Assembly: GCA_038257155.1 (NCBI GenBank) | Contig: JBBSJP010000009.1 | Location: forward strand, 62,001 to 126,000 | Direction of reading: 5' to 3' | From: JANJTY01 sp038257155 | Lineage (GTDB): Bacteria > Pseudomonadota > Gammaproteobacteria > Xanthomonadales > Xanthomonadaceae | Length of the DNA stretch: 64,000 bases | Part shown: piece by piece, positions 26,457-34,652 of the stretch | How the letters are laid out: every line of letters begins with the position of its first letter | Numbering within the stretch: position 1 is the first letter of the stretch | Notes under the pieces: model-generated | What the model was told of the DNA's origin: nothing | Database searches by the model: none | What the model saw: the letters and a program-made list of their open reading frames with translations, nothing else | Translations under genes and position numbers: made by a program

Positions 26457-27227
26457 ATGTGCCTCATCGCATTGGCCTGGAAGGTCCATCCGCAGTTTCC
26501 GCTGCTGCTGGTGGCCAATCGCGATGAGCTGCACGAGCGTCCTGCTGATCCCTTGCAGGTCTGGCCACAGCAGCCCGATCTGATTGGTGGTCGCGACATC
26601 CGGGCGGGGGGAAGCTGGTTGCTCGTGTCGCGGCGGCGGCGCATGGCGGCGGTCACCAATGTGCGCGCCGGCGTGGCTCCACCCGCTGCACAACGAACGC
26701 GCGGTGCGCTGGTGCACGATTTTGTTGCTGGCGACTCTTCGGCAAGCGAATTCTGTACGCAGCTCGCCGACACGGCCGCCGAGTATGGACGCTTCAATCT
26801 GCTGGTCTGGGATGACGAAGCACTTTGGCTGGCGGGAAACTTCCCCGCATTTCGCGCCAGGCCGCTGAACGCCGGACTGCATGCGGTTTCCAATGGCGAC
26901 TTTGATGACGACTGGCCCAAGACCCGGCGTTTGCGTCACGCCTTGTCGGCCTGGGTCGACGCGCCTCCTCAGGCTTCCAACACGCTTGATCCCCTGTTTG
27001 CCGCGCTGACGGACCGAGAGCCGGTGCTGGACAATGAGCTGCCCGACACTGGCGTGGGACTGGAGCTTGAACGCCTGCTGGCGCCGCCCTTCGTGCTGCA
27101 TCCGGTCTACGGTACGCGCTGCAGCAGCGTGCTGCGTGCGAGTGACCGGTCGCTGCTGGTGATCGAGCGGCGGTTTGCTGCGGATGGCCGGCAACAGGGC
27201 AGCAGTTGCGTCGAGGTCCACGGCTGA
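26457..27227 (+). CDS. NRDE family protein (TANGO2-like)
   Basis: A 256-residue protein starting with the hallmark MCLIALAW...LLVANRDE, with Cys2 as in N-terminal-nucleophile-like members and the NRDE motif near residue 22. Further conserved pieces are GGRDIRAGGSWLLVS and AAVTNVR. Members of this family have been connected with haem or lipid metabolism in eukaryotes (TANGO2); bacterial function is not established. The ribosome site (GGAG, about 12 bases upstream) comes just after the right end of the MITE-like element, which may therefore affect expression. Confidence 0.9.
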   Translation: MCLIALAWKVHPQFPLLLVANRDELHERPADPLQVWPQQPDLIGGRDIRAGGSWLLVSRRRRMAAVTNVRAGVAPPAAQRTRGALVHDFVAGDSSASEFCTQLADTAAEYGRFNLLVWDDEALWLAGNFPAFRARPLNAGLHAVSNGDFDDDWPKTRRLRHALSAWVDAPPQASNTLDPLFAALTDREPVLDNELPDTGVGLELERLLAPPFVLHPVYGTRCSSVLRASDRSLLVIERRFAADGRQQGSSCVEVHG

Positions 27228-27391
27228 TGCAGACACGCCGACAAGGGTTTGTTGTAAGGCTTTGAATGTTCTTCCGCGCGCGCTTCGCCAATGCGGCAAA
27301 ATGCTGAGATCAGCAACGGGGGAATCGGCATGCATGCAGGTAGCGAACAGAGCGCAGCAGGCACTTCAAGGTATCACCGTGGGAGAGGGGC

Positions 27392-27940
27392 ATGAGCGGC
27401 ACGCGCTTCCGCCTGTATGACACCGAAGGCGCTGTTCGCCTGCTCGATGGCATGGCGCGACGCGCGGCGGTCTTGATTGACGGTCGACCGGTCACCATCA
27501 TCGGCGTGCTGCGTCGCGGTGCACCACTGGCCGACTTGATGGCTGCGCGGCTCGGCCGTATCGCGCCGGATCTTGCCCTGCAGCGCATGGACCTGAAGGT
27601 CAAACGGTATGCCGATGATCTGCATCTGCTGCATCCGGATACATCGCTGGAGGCCGATTCCACGCAGCAGTCGGCGAGCTTTGCCGGTCGCGTCGTGATC
27701 GTGGTGGACGATGTGCTGTATCAGGGTTACTCGGCGCAGCGCGTGCTGGAGTACCTGCGCGGGCGCGGTGCCGAGGCGATTCATCTCGCGGTGTTGGTCG
27801 ATCGACTGGCGCGGCGGCTGCCGGTCGTGGCAGATATCGTCGGGGCGACATTGCAGATCGCGCCCGACGATGTCATCGAATGCAATGTGCCGCCTTACGA
27901 ACCGGAGTTCGCCGTCGACTTGTGGCGTCCGGCGGGATAA
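27392..27940 (+). CDS. pyrR: PyrR-like uracil phosphoribosyltransferase / pyrimidine regulator
   Basis: A 182-residue type-I phosphoribosyltransferase. The PRPP-binding motif VVIVVDDVLYQGYSA lies at about residues 101-115, preceded by the acidic pair region typical of the fold. The end VPPYEPEFAVDLWRP fits the PyrR family. PyrR binds pyr mRNA leaders in Gram-positives; in gammaproteobacteria the homologue is mostly regarded as a uracil phosphoribosyltransferase or regulator of unclear target. The ATG has GGGAGAGGGG just upstream. No pyr biosynthesis gene is in the window. Confidence 0.85.
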   Translation: MSGTRFRLYDTEGAVRLLDGMARRAAVLIDGRPVTIIGVLRRGAPLADLMAARLGRIAPDLALQRMDLKVKRYADDLHLLHPDTSLEADSTQQSASFAGRVVIVVDDVLYQGYSAQRVLEYLRGRGAEAIHLAVLVDRLARRLPVVADIVGATLQIAPDDVIECNVPPYEPEFAVDLWRPAG

Positions 27941-27973
27941 GGGTCAAACGCCGTGACAAGCCCAGATGACAGA

Positions 27974-27991
27974 TTGTCATCAGTCTGTAAC
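27974..27991 (+). promoter_or_regulatory. Pho-box-like direct repeat before the CHAD gene
   Basis: TTGTCAT-CAGT-CTGTAAC is two 7-base half-sites separated by 4 bases, the arrangement of a PhoB box (consensus CTGTCAT-4-CTGTCAC), each half differing at one position. A further CTGTCAC follows directly but out of phase. The TGTCAT also forms a dyad with ATGACA at 27966-27971. No convincing -10 hexamer is visible downstream, which weakens the call. Confidence 0.4.
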
Positions 27992-28038
27992 CTGTCACGG
28001 TGGCAGGCGCCGACTGCGACAGGCAAGCTTGCCGGCCG

Positions 28039-28863
28039 ATGAATGCCGACCTTCCTCCGATGGACACGCCGCAGCCACCCAACCCGGGAGCAGCATTGCG
28101 ACTCTATGCGCTGGCCGAAATGGATCGTTGCATGGAGCAACTGGCAAGAACCGGTGAGGGGCGTCATACCGGGATTCATCAGGCGCGCAAGTCGCTGCGC
28201 CGCACCCGCGCGGTGCTGGCACTGGCCGATAAACGACTGGGCACGAAGGGTGACAAACTCGGGGTGGGCCTGGGGCGCCTATGCCGCTCTCTGTGCGCGC
28301 TGCGTGACAGCCATGCGGTGCTCGATACCCTGAAGCGCTGGAACGCCGGGCTGGAGGCCCCACAACGCAAGGCCCTGCGCAGCGCTGTTGCCACAGCGCG
28401 ACGTTCGCTGAAGGAACAGCGCGATGCCATGCTCGCTGCAGCGCTGGAATCGGACCCTGATTTTTCCCGTCTGCGCAACAAGGTTTCCGCCTGCCGCGTG
28501 CGTATCGAGGCACTGCCTTGGGAGCGTGTCCGCGACAAGCACGTCGAAGCGGGTCTGGGGCGCAGCCACCGACGCATTGCACGTTCCGCGCGCCGCGCAC
28601 GGCGACGAGCGGAGGTCGAGGATTTTCATCGCTGGCGGCGTCGCCTGCGGCGATTGAGGCAGCAGCTCACAGCGCTCGAGTCGAGTGGCCTCGCGCCCAG
28701 CGAAGCGGTCCTGCCCGATCCCAGTGAACTCGATTCGCTGGCCTGGCGGCAGGATATGGACGTACTTATCCGGTCAGTGGCTCGCCTTTCCAGCCTGGAT
28801 CCAGCGTTGCGGCGGCAGTTGAGTCTGGCCTTGCGTCCCGAGGCAGAGGGAAGTGGTCAGTGA
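28039..28863 (+). CDS. CHAD-domain protein (polyphosphate-binding)
   Basis: From the ATG at 28039 the protein has 274 residues and is almost entirely helical and Arg-rich. The CHAD core shows the conserved histidine helix (GIHQARKSLRRTRAVLAL) and the mirrored FHRWRRRLRRLRQQL helix near residue 200. CHAD domains bind inorganic polyphosphate through this basic surface. Here no CYTH/triphosphatase domain is attached. A GTG at 28000 would add 13 residues but would begin within the Pho-box-like region. A 14-bp tandem array begins immediately after the stop codon. The function in the cell (polyphosphate granules or sensing) is inferred from the family. Confidence 0.85.
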   Translation: MNADLPPMDTPQPPNPGAALRLYALAEMDRCMEQLARTGEGRHTGIHQARKSLRRTRAVLALADKRLGTKGDKLGVGLGRLCRSLCALRDSHAVLDTLKRWNAGLEAPQRKALRSAVATARRSLKEQRDAMLAAALESDPDFSRLRNKVSACRVRIEALPWERVRDKHVEAGLGRSHRRIARSARRARRRAEVEDFHRWRRRLRRLRQQLTALESSGLAPSEAVLPDPSELDSLAWRQDMDVLIRSVARLSSLDPALRRQLSLALRPEAEGSGQ

Positions 28864-29157
28864 AGTGCGGCCAGCTAAGAGCGGTCAGTTGAGAGCGGTC
28901 AGTGAAGAGCGGTCAGTTAGGAGCGGTCAGTTAGGAGCGGTCAGTTAAGAGCGGTCAGTTAAGAGCGGTCAGTTAGGAGCGGTCAGTTAGGAGCGGTCAG
29001 TTAGGAGCGGTCAGTTAGGAGCGGTCAGTTAGGAGCGGTCAGTTAGGAGCGGTCAGTTAGGAGCGGTCAGTTAAGATCGGTCAGTGAAGAGCGGTCAGTT
29101 AAGAGCAGGGAGTAAGAGCGGTTAGTAAGGAGCGGTCAGCAAGGAGCGGTCTGTGGA
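28864..29157. repeat. 14-bp tandem repeat array (about 20 units)
   Basis: Starting right after the CHAD stop, the unit AGCGGTCAGTTAGG and close variants (TTAAG, TGAAG) repeat. Units 28880-29103 are sixteen in exact 14-base register, flanked by degenerate ones out to about 29157. Weak copies (GGTCAG) reappear at 29315-29355. The period is not a multiple of three and there is no coding frame. The rest of this gap up to 29359 holds a short GGCGGATC palindrome at 29232 and nothing else I recognise. Confidence 0.92.
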
Positions 29158-29231
29158 GAGCAGCCACTGCCCCAGAATCGCGGGCGCCAACAGGGTTGGC
29201 TCATGCAGGCGTGCGGACCACGCTTTTGTAG

Positions 29232-29249
29232 GGCGGATCTTGATCCGCC
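29232..29249. repeat. short palindromic intergenic repeat (GGCGGATC-TT-GATCCGCC)
   Basis: A perfect 8+2+8 palindrome preceded by TTGTAG. The identical palindrome occurs at 35492-35509. A related one preceded by the same TTGTAGGG stands at 49171-49184, so this is a dispersed family of small hairpins. Confidence 0.65.
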
Positions 29250-29358
29250 GCCGCGACAACGCCCGGCATGAACACGATCCACACGGAACCCTGGACGTGC
29301 CGCCTTTGAAGTGCGGTCAGTGGACAGCGGTCGTTGGAGGTCGGTCAGGGGTCAGCAA

Positions 29359-29976
29359 TCAGTAGTCATCGTCGGTGTAGATCGAGGTGATCCACAGGCA
29401 GCCGGCGTGGCGTAGCACGCCGAAGCGCGCGTACTCGGGTGTTTCGAAGGCCTCTGAACCGCCCAGCTCCAGACGCAGCAGGGGCAATGGCTCGGGATCG
29501 CCGACCTGCCAGTCATATGGAAGATCGGGTTCTTCCTGGGCGAGATCGGTCAGCGGCCGGCGAATCAGTCGCTCCAGTTCATCCAGCACGGCAGTGGAGC
29601 TGCGCCGCGTCGCGCCCGGCCAGTGATAGAGCGCTGCCATGCGGTTGACGTCGCCCGCCTGGAAGCTCGCTTCGAGTTCGGCCTGCAGCGATTCGAAATC
29701 CCAGGCGGGGCAGTAGCCCATGCGGGCATCTTTCTCGGCCTGTTGGGCTGAAAGTTCGATCGCACCAGTCGCCGACAGTGGAGCAGGATCGTCCCTGCGC
29801 CGAGCGTTCTGCGAGTCACAGGGCTGGTCGGAAAACAGCGGGCTTCCGTCGGCATCGATACAGCGGTGCACACGCTGGGCCTGTGCCGCGTTTGCACACA
29901 GCAGTCCGACGAGCATCAGCTGTGGCAGCAGCACACCGGCTTGGAGCCGTCTGGTGGGGTTACACGGGTTGCGCAT
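29359..29976 (-). CDS. DUF4124 domain-containing secreted protein
   Basis: A 205-residue protein with signal peptide (LLPQLMLVGLLCANAAQAQ) followed by the DUF4124 motif VHRCIDADGSPLFSDQPC, with two cysteines that probably form a disulfide. A variable acidic domain follows (ELEASFQAGDVNRMAALYHWPGATRRSS). DUF4124 proteins are periplasmic and of unknown function, and are very common in Xanthomonadales-like genomes. The gene stands alone, leftward, downstream of metF on the same strand but separated by 70 bases. Confidence 0.85.
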   Translation of the reverse strand: MRNPCNPTRRLQAGVLLPQLMLVGLLCANAAQAQRVHRCIDADGSPLFSDQPCDSQNARRRDDPAPLSATGAIELSAQQAEKDARMGYCPAWDFESLQAELEASFQAGDVNRMAALYHWPGATRRSSTAVLDELERLIRRPLTDLAQEEPDLPYDWQVGDPEPLPLLRLELGGSEAFETPEYARFGVLRHAGCLWITSIYTDDDY

Positions 29977-30046
29977 GCGCGGCAGTATCGCCCCCCGCGC
30001 GGCCTGTAGCGAGAGACCCGCGTCGCTGAATCGAAATCGTTCAGGT

Positions 30047-30871
30047 TCAACGTCGCAGCGCGTCGGCCAGGGCCAGGCTGGCCTTGGCCCGGTTCAGGCT
30101 GTAGACGTGCAGCGACGGGGCACCGCCATCAAACAGGCGTCGGCAGAGGCTGGTGACTACCTCCAGGCCGAAGGCGCGCACCGCGGCACCATCATCGCCG
30201 TAACCGGCCATGCGCTGGCTGATCCAGCGCGGGATCTCGGCTCCGCACATCTCCGAGAAGCGTCGCAGCTGGGAGAAATTGGTGATCGGCATGATGCCCG
30301 GCACGATCGGAATGCCGATGCCGGCGGCGCGGGCTTCGTCAACGAAGCGGAAGTAGGCGTCGGCATTGAAGAAATACTGCGTGATCGCGCCGTCGGCGCC
30401 AGCCTCGACCTTGCGCTTGAAGTTGGCCATGTCGGTCTGGGCGTCGCGCGCCTGTGGGTGGGTTTCCGGATAGCAGGCCACCTCGATGTGGAACCAGTCG
30501 CCGTGCTCGGCCCGGATGAACGCGACCAGGTCGCTGGCGTACCGGAAGTCGCCAGCGGCGGCCATGCCGGAGGGCAAGTCACCACGCAGCGCAACCACCC
30601 GGCGACAGCCCATGGCGCGATAGCGGTGGAGCAGGGCAGCGATCTCGGAGCGCGTGCCGCCCATGCAGGACAGATGCGGCGCGGCATCCAGGCCATGCGC
30701 CTCGCGCAGATGCCGCACGGTTTCCGGGGTGTAGCTCAGGGTCGAGCCGCCGGCGCCGAAAGTGACCGACACATAGTCGGGCTGCAGCGACTTCAGTGCG
30801 GTCGCAGCGGCTTCCAGGTGTTCGCGCTGCTCGTCGGTCTTGGGCGGGAAGAATTCGAAGGAAAGGCGCAT
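30047..30871 (-). CDS. metF: 5,10-methylenetetrahydrofolate reductase
   Basis: A 274-residue protein with the family start (LSFEFFPPKTDEQREHL), the FAD/folate-binding region (YVSVTFGAGGST), ALRGDLP and the NADH/folate-site segment (AITQYFFNADAYFRFVDEARAAGI). It reduces methylene-THF to methyl-THF for methionine synthesis in the cytoplasm. Length is normal for bacterial MetF. It is divergent from cysJ, so methionine and cysteine branches of sulfur metabolism share a 154-base intergenic control region. Confidence 0.96.
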   Translation of the reverse strand: MRLSFEFFPPKTDEQREHLEAAATALKSLQPDYVSVTFGAGGSTLSYTPETVRHLREAHGLDAAPHLSCMGGTRSEIAALLHRYRAMGCRRVVALRGDLPSGMAAAGDFRYASDLVAFIRAEHGDWFHIEVACYPETHPQARDAQTDMANFKRKVEAGADGAITQYFFNADAYFRFVDEARAAGIGIPIVPGIMPITNFSQLRRFSEMCGAEIPRWISQRMAGYGDDGAAVRAFGLEVVTSLCRRLFDGGAPSLHVYSLNRAKASLALADALRR

Positions 30872-31025
30872 GCGGGAATCGGTATCGGACAGGAGTGGGA
30901 GTTTATCGCTTTGTGCGGATGAAGCGATACATGCCCGTGAAGCATGAGTCGATAACCGCTGATCCTTTCCGCGCCGGACCTGAGCGTTTCAGGATCCGTG
31001 TCATATTCAAGTTGCCGGAATTCCC

Positions 31026-32813
31026 ATGTCGCCGTCCGTTGCCCTGCGTCCCAGTCCGCCCTTGCCGGAACTCGAGGAATGGCGTGGACGCCTTGACGGG
31101 CTGGCGCCGGCAGCCCTGTGGTGGCTGTCCGGCTATGCCGCGGCCCTGGCAGAGGCGCGCAGCGGAGAGCCTGCTGCGCAGGCCAAGGCAGTGCTCACTC
31201 CTGCAGCGCGCGCCACGGTGATTTACGGCAGCCAGACCGGAAATGCGCGGCGTGCCGCCGAAACCCTGATTGCGCAACTGGAAGCCGAAGGATTGGCGGC
31301 GCGGCTGCTGCGCGCCGATGTCTATCCGCAGCGTGAACTGGCCGGCGAGAAACTGGTGTATTTCGTGCTGAGCACGCAGGGTGAGGGTGAACCATCGGAG
31401 GACGCGCAGGCCCTGGTGGAATGGCTGGAAGGTCGTCGCGCGCCGCGCCTGGAAGGCCTGCATTTTTCCGTGCTGGGTCTCGGCGATTCGAGCTACGCGA
31501 AATTCTGTGAGGTCGGCCGGCGCGTCGACGCTCGCCTGCTGGCGCTGGGGGCGCAGCGAATCCTGGCGCGCGCCGACGCCGATCTGGACATTGACGCGGT
31601 TGCCGCACCCTGGCGCGAACAGGCCCTGCTGCAGGCACGCGAACTGCTGCGCAGTGAGGCGCCGCGCGCCAGCGTGACACCGCTGCGGCCGCACCAGCCG
31701 GCCAGCGGCACGCGCGAGCATCCGGCCCTGCTGGAGGTATTCACCAACCAGCGCCTGACCGCGCGCGACAGCGACAAGGACGTCCGCCATATCGAGCTGG
31801 ACCTTTCCGGCAGCGGCCTGCGCTATCTGCCAGGCGATGCACTGGGCGTATTCGCGCCGAGCCCGCCGGCGCTGGTTGCCGAAGTGCTGCAACTGACCGG
31901 ATTGAACGGCGAAACGCTCGTCGAGTTCGGTGGCGAGAGTCTGCCCTTGTCAGTGTGGTTGCGCGAACGTCGTGAGTTGACCCGTCTGGCGCGTCCCATC
32001 CTGACGGTGCTGGCTACACGGGTACGCGATACCGCGCTCAGCGCCTTGCTCGGCACGGACAGAAACGCGGAGCTCACGGCCCTGCTGGAGCGCTGGCAGT
32101 TGATCGATGCACTGCGGCGCTGGCCGACAGTCTGGTCGGCTGATGCGCTGGTCGCCGCGCTGCGTCCGCTGACCCCGCGTCTGTACTCCATTGCGTCGAG
32201 CCAGATTTTCGTCGCTGACGAAGTCCACCTGACGGTCGATGTGGTCGGCTTCGGCGATGCCGAACCACTGCGGTTCGGTACGGCGTCCCACCATTTGTCC
32301 AACTCCGCGGAAGGCGATCGGCTGCGATGCTACATAGAGTCGAACGAGCGCTTCCGTTTGCCGGCGGATGCCGCACGCGACGTGATCATGATTGGACCGG
32401 GTACCGGCGTGGCGCCGTTTCGCGCCTTCGTGCAAGAGCGGCAAACAAGTGGAGCCAACGGACGAAACTGGCTGTTCTTCGGCGCGCGTCGCTCGCGCAG
32501 CGATTTCCTTTACCAGACCGAATGGCAGGCGGCGCTCAAGTCAGGTGCGCTGAATCGGCTGGATCTGGCCTTCTCGCGCGACGCCGAGCAGAAGGTGCAC
32601 GTGCAGCAGCGCCTGCTGGAAAAAGGCCGCGAACTGGTCGAGTGGATCGACAACGGCGCGCACCTTTATGTCTGCGGCGCGCAGGCCATGGGCCGCGATG
32701 TGCATGCGGCCCTGCAGGCGGTGTTTGCCTCGCGCCTGGGCAGCCGCGAGCAGGCCGACCAGCGCCTCAAGTCCCTGCAGCAGGAGGGACGCTATGCACG
32801 CGATGTTTATTGA
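31026..32813 (+). CDS. cysJ: assimilatory sulfite reductase (NADPH) flavoprotein alpha subunit
   Basis: A 595-residue diflavin reductase. The FMN-binding flavodoxin domain covers about 60-205 (VIYGSQTGNARRAAETL; GLGDSSYAKFCEVGRR). The FAD domain covers about 225-440 (LTPRLYSIASSQ). The NADPH domain fills the rest (MIGPGTGVAPFRAFVQERQ; FFGARRSRSDFLY), ending RYARDVY as in classical CysJ. It passes electrons from NADPH to CysI. It heads a rightward cysJ-cysI-cysH set, but a 114-bp repeat lies between cysJ and cysI. Confidence 0.96.
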   Translation: MSPSVALRPSPPLPELEEWRGRLDGLAPAALWWLSGYAAALAEARSGEPAAQAKAVLTPAARATVIYGSQTGNARRAAETLIAQLEAEGLAARLLRADVYPQRELAGEKLVYFVLSTQGEGEPSEDAQALVEWLEGRRAPRLEGLHFSVLGLGDSSYAKFCEVGRRVDARLLALGAQRILARADADLDIDAVAAPWREQALLQARELLRSEAPRASVTPLRPHQPASGTREHPALLEVFTNQRLTARDSDKDVRHIELDLSGSGLRYLPGDALGVFAPSPPALVAEVLQLTGLNGETLVEFGGESLPLSVWLRERRELTRLARPILTVLATRVRDTALSALLGTDRNAELTALLERWQLIDALRRWPTVWSADALVAALRPLTPRLYSIASSQIFVADEVHLTVDVVGFGDAEPLRFGTASHHLSNSAEGDRLRCYIESNERFRLPADAARDVIMIGPGTGVAPFRAFVQERQTSGANGRNWLFFGARRSRSDFLYQTEWQAALKSGALNRLDLAFSRDAEQKVHVQQRLLEKGRELVEWIDNGAHLYVCGAQAMGRDVHAALQAVFASRLGSREQADQRLKSLQQEGRYARDVY

Positions 32814-32818
32814 GAGCC

Positions 32819-32932
32819 CGAGCCCCTCTCCCCTCGGGAGAGGGGTTGGGGTGAGGGGCAATGCGGAGCAAGGATTCCGGGCAAGCCCTGCCCCTCACCC
32901 CCAGCCCCTCTCCCGATGGGAGAGGGGAGCCA
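32819..32932. repeat. REP-type palindromic repeat between cysJ and cysI
   Basis: Two hairpins built from CCCCTCTCCC and GGGAGAGGGG stand head to head (32822-32843 and about 32909-32931) joined by GGGTGAGGGGCA-like arms. The whole 114 bases form one larger inverted repeat. This is the kind of dispersed element common in GC-rich gammaproteobacteria. Inside a transcript it would fold strongly and could reduce or uncouple cysI translation. Confidence 0.75.
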
Positions 32933-32960
32933 AGCGTTGCTCTCGGACTTCCTTTTCCCC

Positions 32961-34652
32961 ATGACCACACTCCACGTCGAAGACATCAAGCGCCAGAGTC
33001 GCGGCCTGCGTGGCTCGCTGCTCGAGAGCCTGGCCGATCCGGTGACCGGCGCCTTGGCCGAGGCCGACCAGACCCTGATCAAGTACCACGGCAGCTACCA
33101 GCAGGATGATCGCGACCTGCGCGAGGAGCGTCGCAAGACCAAACTGGAGCCGGCGCACAGTTTCATGATCCGCACCCGCACGCCGGGTGGTGTGATTACG
33201 CCGGCGCAGTGGCTGAAGCTCGATGCGATCGCCACCACCTATGCCGAGCGTGGCCTGCGCATCACTACGCGGCAGGCCTTCCAGTTCCATGGCGTGATCA
33301 AGCGCGAGCTGAAGGCAACCATGCAGGCCATCAATGCGGCCCTGATCGACACCCTGGCGGCCTGCGGTGATGTAAATCGCAACGTGGCCGTGGCGGCCAA
33401 TCCGCAGCTGTCTGCCGCGCATGCGCAGGTGCATGCGCAGGCCGTGGCGCTGTCCGAACACCTCTTGCCGAACACGCGCGCCTACTACGAGATCTGGCTG
33501 GACGAGAAGCGCGTCGCTGGCGACGAGGGTGAGCCTGAACCCATTTACGGACCGAGCTTCCTGCCGCGCAAGTTCAAGATCGGCTTTGCCATCCCGCCCT
33601 GGAACGATGTCGATGTCTATGCCCAGGACTTGGGTTTCATCGCCATCATCGAGCGCGGCAAGCTGGTCGGCTACAACGTCGTTGTCGGTGGCGGCATGGG
33701 CGCCAGCCATGGCGATTCCGAGACCTATGCGCGTCTCGCCAGTGCGATCGGATTTGTGCGGCCAGAGCAGGTGATTGGTGTTGCCGAAGCCGTGGTCACG
33801 GCGCAGCGCGACTTCGGCAACCGTGAGCTGCGCAAGCGCGCACGGCTCAAGTACACCATCGATGATCGCGGCCTGGCCTGGTTCAAGGCCGAGGTCGAAC
33901 GACGTACTGGCTTCAGGCTCGCCGCAGTTCGCACCGCGCAGTTCGACCACAGCGGCGACCGCTTCGGTTGGGTGCAGGGTGATGACGGTCGCTGGCATGT
34001 CGGCCTGCGGATTCCTGCCGGGCGCATCCTGGATCGTCCGGGCGCGCCGCATCTGACCGGCCTGCGCGCAATCGCCAGGGTGCATCGCGGTGAATTCCGC
34101 ATGACGCCGAACCAGAACCTGGTGATTGCCGGTATCGCGGCGGGCGAGCGCGTGCGGATCGAATCACTGCTGCGCGAGCACGCGCTGGACGGTTTCGCTA
34201 CCGCCTCTCCGCTGGCCTTGAATGCATTGGCTTGCGTCGCCTTTCCCACCTGCGGCCTGGCCATGGCCGAGGCCGAACGCTACCTGCCCGAGTTGCTGGG
34301 CAAGGTGCAGGGCCTGCTGGATGAACATGGCATCAGCCAGCGCCGCATCCAGCTGCGCGTCTCGGGCTGCCCGAACGGCTGCTCGCGGCCTTACCTCGGC
34401 GAAATCGCCCTGGTCGGCAAGGCGCCGGGTCGCTACAACCTGTTTCTCGGCGCCGACCAGCGTGGCCAGCGCCTGTCGCGCCTGGTTGCCGAGAACCTCA
34501 ACGAGGCCGCCATCCTCGCGCACCTTGATCCGCTCCTCGCACGCTTTGCCGCCGAGTCCGATGCCAACGAAGGCTTCGGCGATTTCCTGGTCCGCAGCGG
34601 CCTGGTCGAAGCGGTCCCGAACCGTGACATCCCACTGGAGTTGCTCGCATGA
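32961..34652 (+). CDS. cysI: assimilatory sulfite reductase hemoprotein beta subunit
   Basis: A 563-residue sirohaem/4Fe-4S enzyme. The four cluster cysteines are seen as C425 and C431 (CVAFPTC) and C470 and C474 (SGCPNGC). The ferrite-type repeats contain the expected arginine and lysine substrate-site motifs (ITTRQAFQFHG; RMTPNQNLVIAGI). Together with CysJ it reduces sulfite to sulfide with six electrons. The ATG at 32961 begins the conserved N-terminus, though no good ribosome site precedes it and the REP element ends 28 bases upstream. Its last bases overlap the cysH start (ATGA). Confidence 0.96.
   Translation: MTTLHVEDIKRQSRGLRGSLLESLADPVTGALAEADQTLIKYHGSYQQDDRDLREERRKTKLEPAHSFMIRTRTPGGVITPAQWLKLDAIATTYAERGLRITTRQAFQFHGVIKRELKATMQAINAALIDTLAACGDVNRNVAVAANPQLSAAHAQVHAQAVALSEHLLPNTRAYYEIWLDEKRVAGDEGEPEPIYGPSFLPRKFKIGFAIPPWNDVDVYAQDLGFIAIIERGKLVGYNVVVGGGMGASHGDSETYARLASAIGFVRPEQVIGVAEAVVTAQRDFGNRELRKRARLKYTIDDRGLAWFKAEVERRTGFRLAAVRTAQFDHSGDRFGWVQGDDGRWHVGLRIPAGRILDRPGAPHLTGLRAIARVHRGEFRMTPNQNLVIAGIAAGERVRIESLLREHALDGFATASPLALNALACVAFPTCGLAMAEAERYLPELLGKVQGLLDEHGISQRRIQLRVSGCPNGCSRPYLGEIALVGKAPGRYNLFLGADQRGQRLSRLVAENLNEAAILAHLDPLLARFAAESDANEGFGDFLVRSGLVEAVPNRDIPLELLA

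Noticed and set aside
28864..29157. possible CRISPR array
   Set aside because: Units follow each other directly without spacers, the unit is only 14 bases, and no cas genes are near.
30872..31025. possible SAM or SAH riboswitch before metF
   Set aside because: The metF leader in this divergent gap is short and I could find no conserved stem arrangement of a known class.
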